Positions 63,627 through 64,000 of a stretch of DNA of 64,000 nt are shown here, piece by piece (positions within the stretch are counted from its first letter, which is position 1; the number at the start of each line of letters is the position of its first letter). The DNA is from Apostichopus japonicus. Taxonomy: Eukaryota; Echinodermata; Holothuroidea; Aspidochirotida; Stichopodidae. The stretch lies in the NCBI RefSeq assembly GCF_037975245.1, contig NC_092573.1:11500001-11564000 (forward strand). Direction: 5' to 3'. The translations under genes and the position numbers were made by a program. Under the pieces are notes generated by a model. The model did not search any database. It was not told the origin of the DNA and saw only the letters and a list, made by a program, of their open reading frames with translations.

Positions 63627-64000
63627 GTAATTGTCTTTCTCTCTCTCTCTCTGTTATTTTACTCAAAAGTCTATCATTTTCGACATGAACTTGCATCTTG
63701 ACCTTTTTTCTCGTAAAATCTCTGAAATTTTCGGTTAAATATTTGATTATTCTGCTTGATTTCATTTTAAGACGCTGTTGTCATGATCATATCACATTTC
63801 TTTCCATCTATATCATCAAGAAATGTAAATTTTTGTAATAAAAATTCAACTTTGGTAAATCAGTGACATTAAGTTGAGAATCACTGCTAGTTTGTCTTCT
63901 TTTGATAAGTGTTGTAATTTGCAACCGACAAAAATTCAGTAAGAAGATTTTTGCTTCTTGCTTGGTGTCATACTGGAAACTTGTTCAAACAAAGATTTTA
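63627..64000 (+). other. Start of the next intron
   Basis: It begins with GTAATTGTC and a short CT run (63635-63650). The remaining AT-rich sequence has no exon up to the window's end. Confidence 0.8.

Overview
The window is AT-rich eukaryotic DNA. It holds 19 consecutive internal exons of one plus-strand gene, with GT-AG introns that are full of transposable elements. The gene is recognised as YTHDC2, the DEAH-box RNA helicase whose core is interrupted by ankyrin repeats. A DIRS retrotransposon, THAP/TTAA DNA transposons, tRNA-derived SINEs and several hAT elements suggest a marine invertebrate, perhaps an echinoderm. The species cannot be read from the sequence.

Layout. 1-3184: the 3' part of a GC-rich DIRS-like tyrosine-recombinase retrotransposon with two open, overlapping frames (RT/RNase H and recombinase), an internal complementary region and a right terminal repeat. 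3187-9810: non-coding sequence with a triplicated 51-bp repeat, three SINE copies and a 977-bp element flanked by TTAA. 9811-63626: YTHDC2 exons running from helicase motif I through motifs Ia, II (DEIH) and III (SAA), a linker, two ankyrin units, motifs IV, V and VI (QRRGRAGR), and the winged-helix/HA2 region. The exons keep frame across all 18 introns, giving 2335 nt of coding sequence (about 778 codons). The N-terminal R3H part and the C-terminal OB-fold and YTH domain are not in the window. The sixth intron seen is 17.4 kb and carries most of the large insertions.

Mobile DNA inside the introns: a Penelope-like repeat at 11.7 kb and a complex inverted/tandem cluster at 21.1-21.6 kb, both with a hammerhead-like core; a 2.9-kb hAT-like element (26137-29055); two related-looking THAP/TTAA (Kolobok-type) elements (31710-33466 and 46235-47688), each with a TGACGTCA palindrome about 180-210 bp from both ends; and a hAT (41942-43212) with a second hAT nested in it (42308-42665), each with a perfect 8-bp target duplication. 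Other repeats include a 147-bp-period satellite (55605-56877), a 178-bp triplication, several duplications of 100-260 bp, a 100-nt near-perfect hairpin (38673-38772) and a CAT microsatellite just before an exon.

There is one host gene. The other coding sequences belong to mobile elements or are decayed domains. No bacterial-type features (operons, CRISPR, ribosome binding sites) are present.
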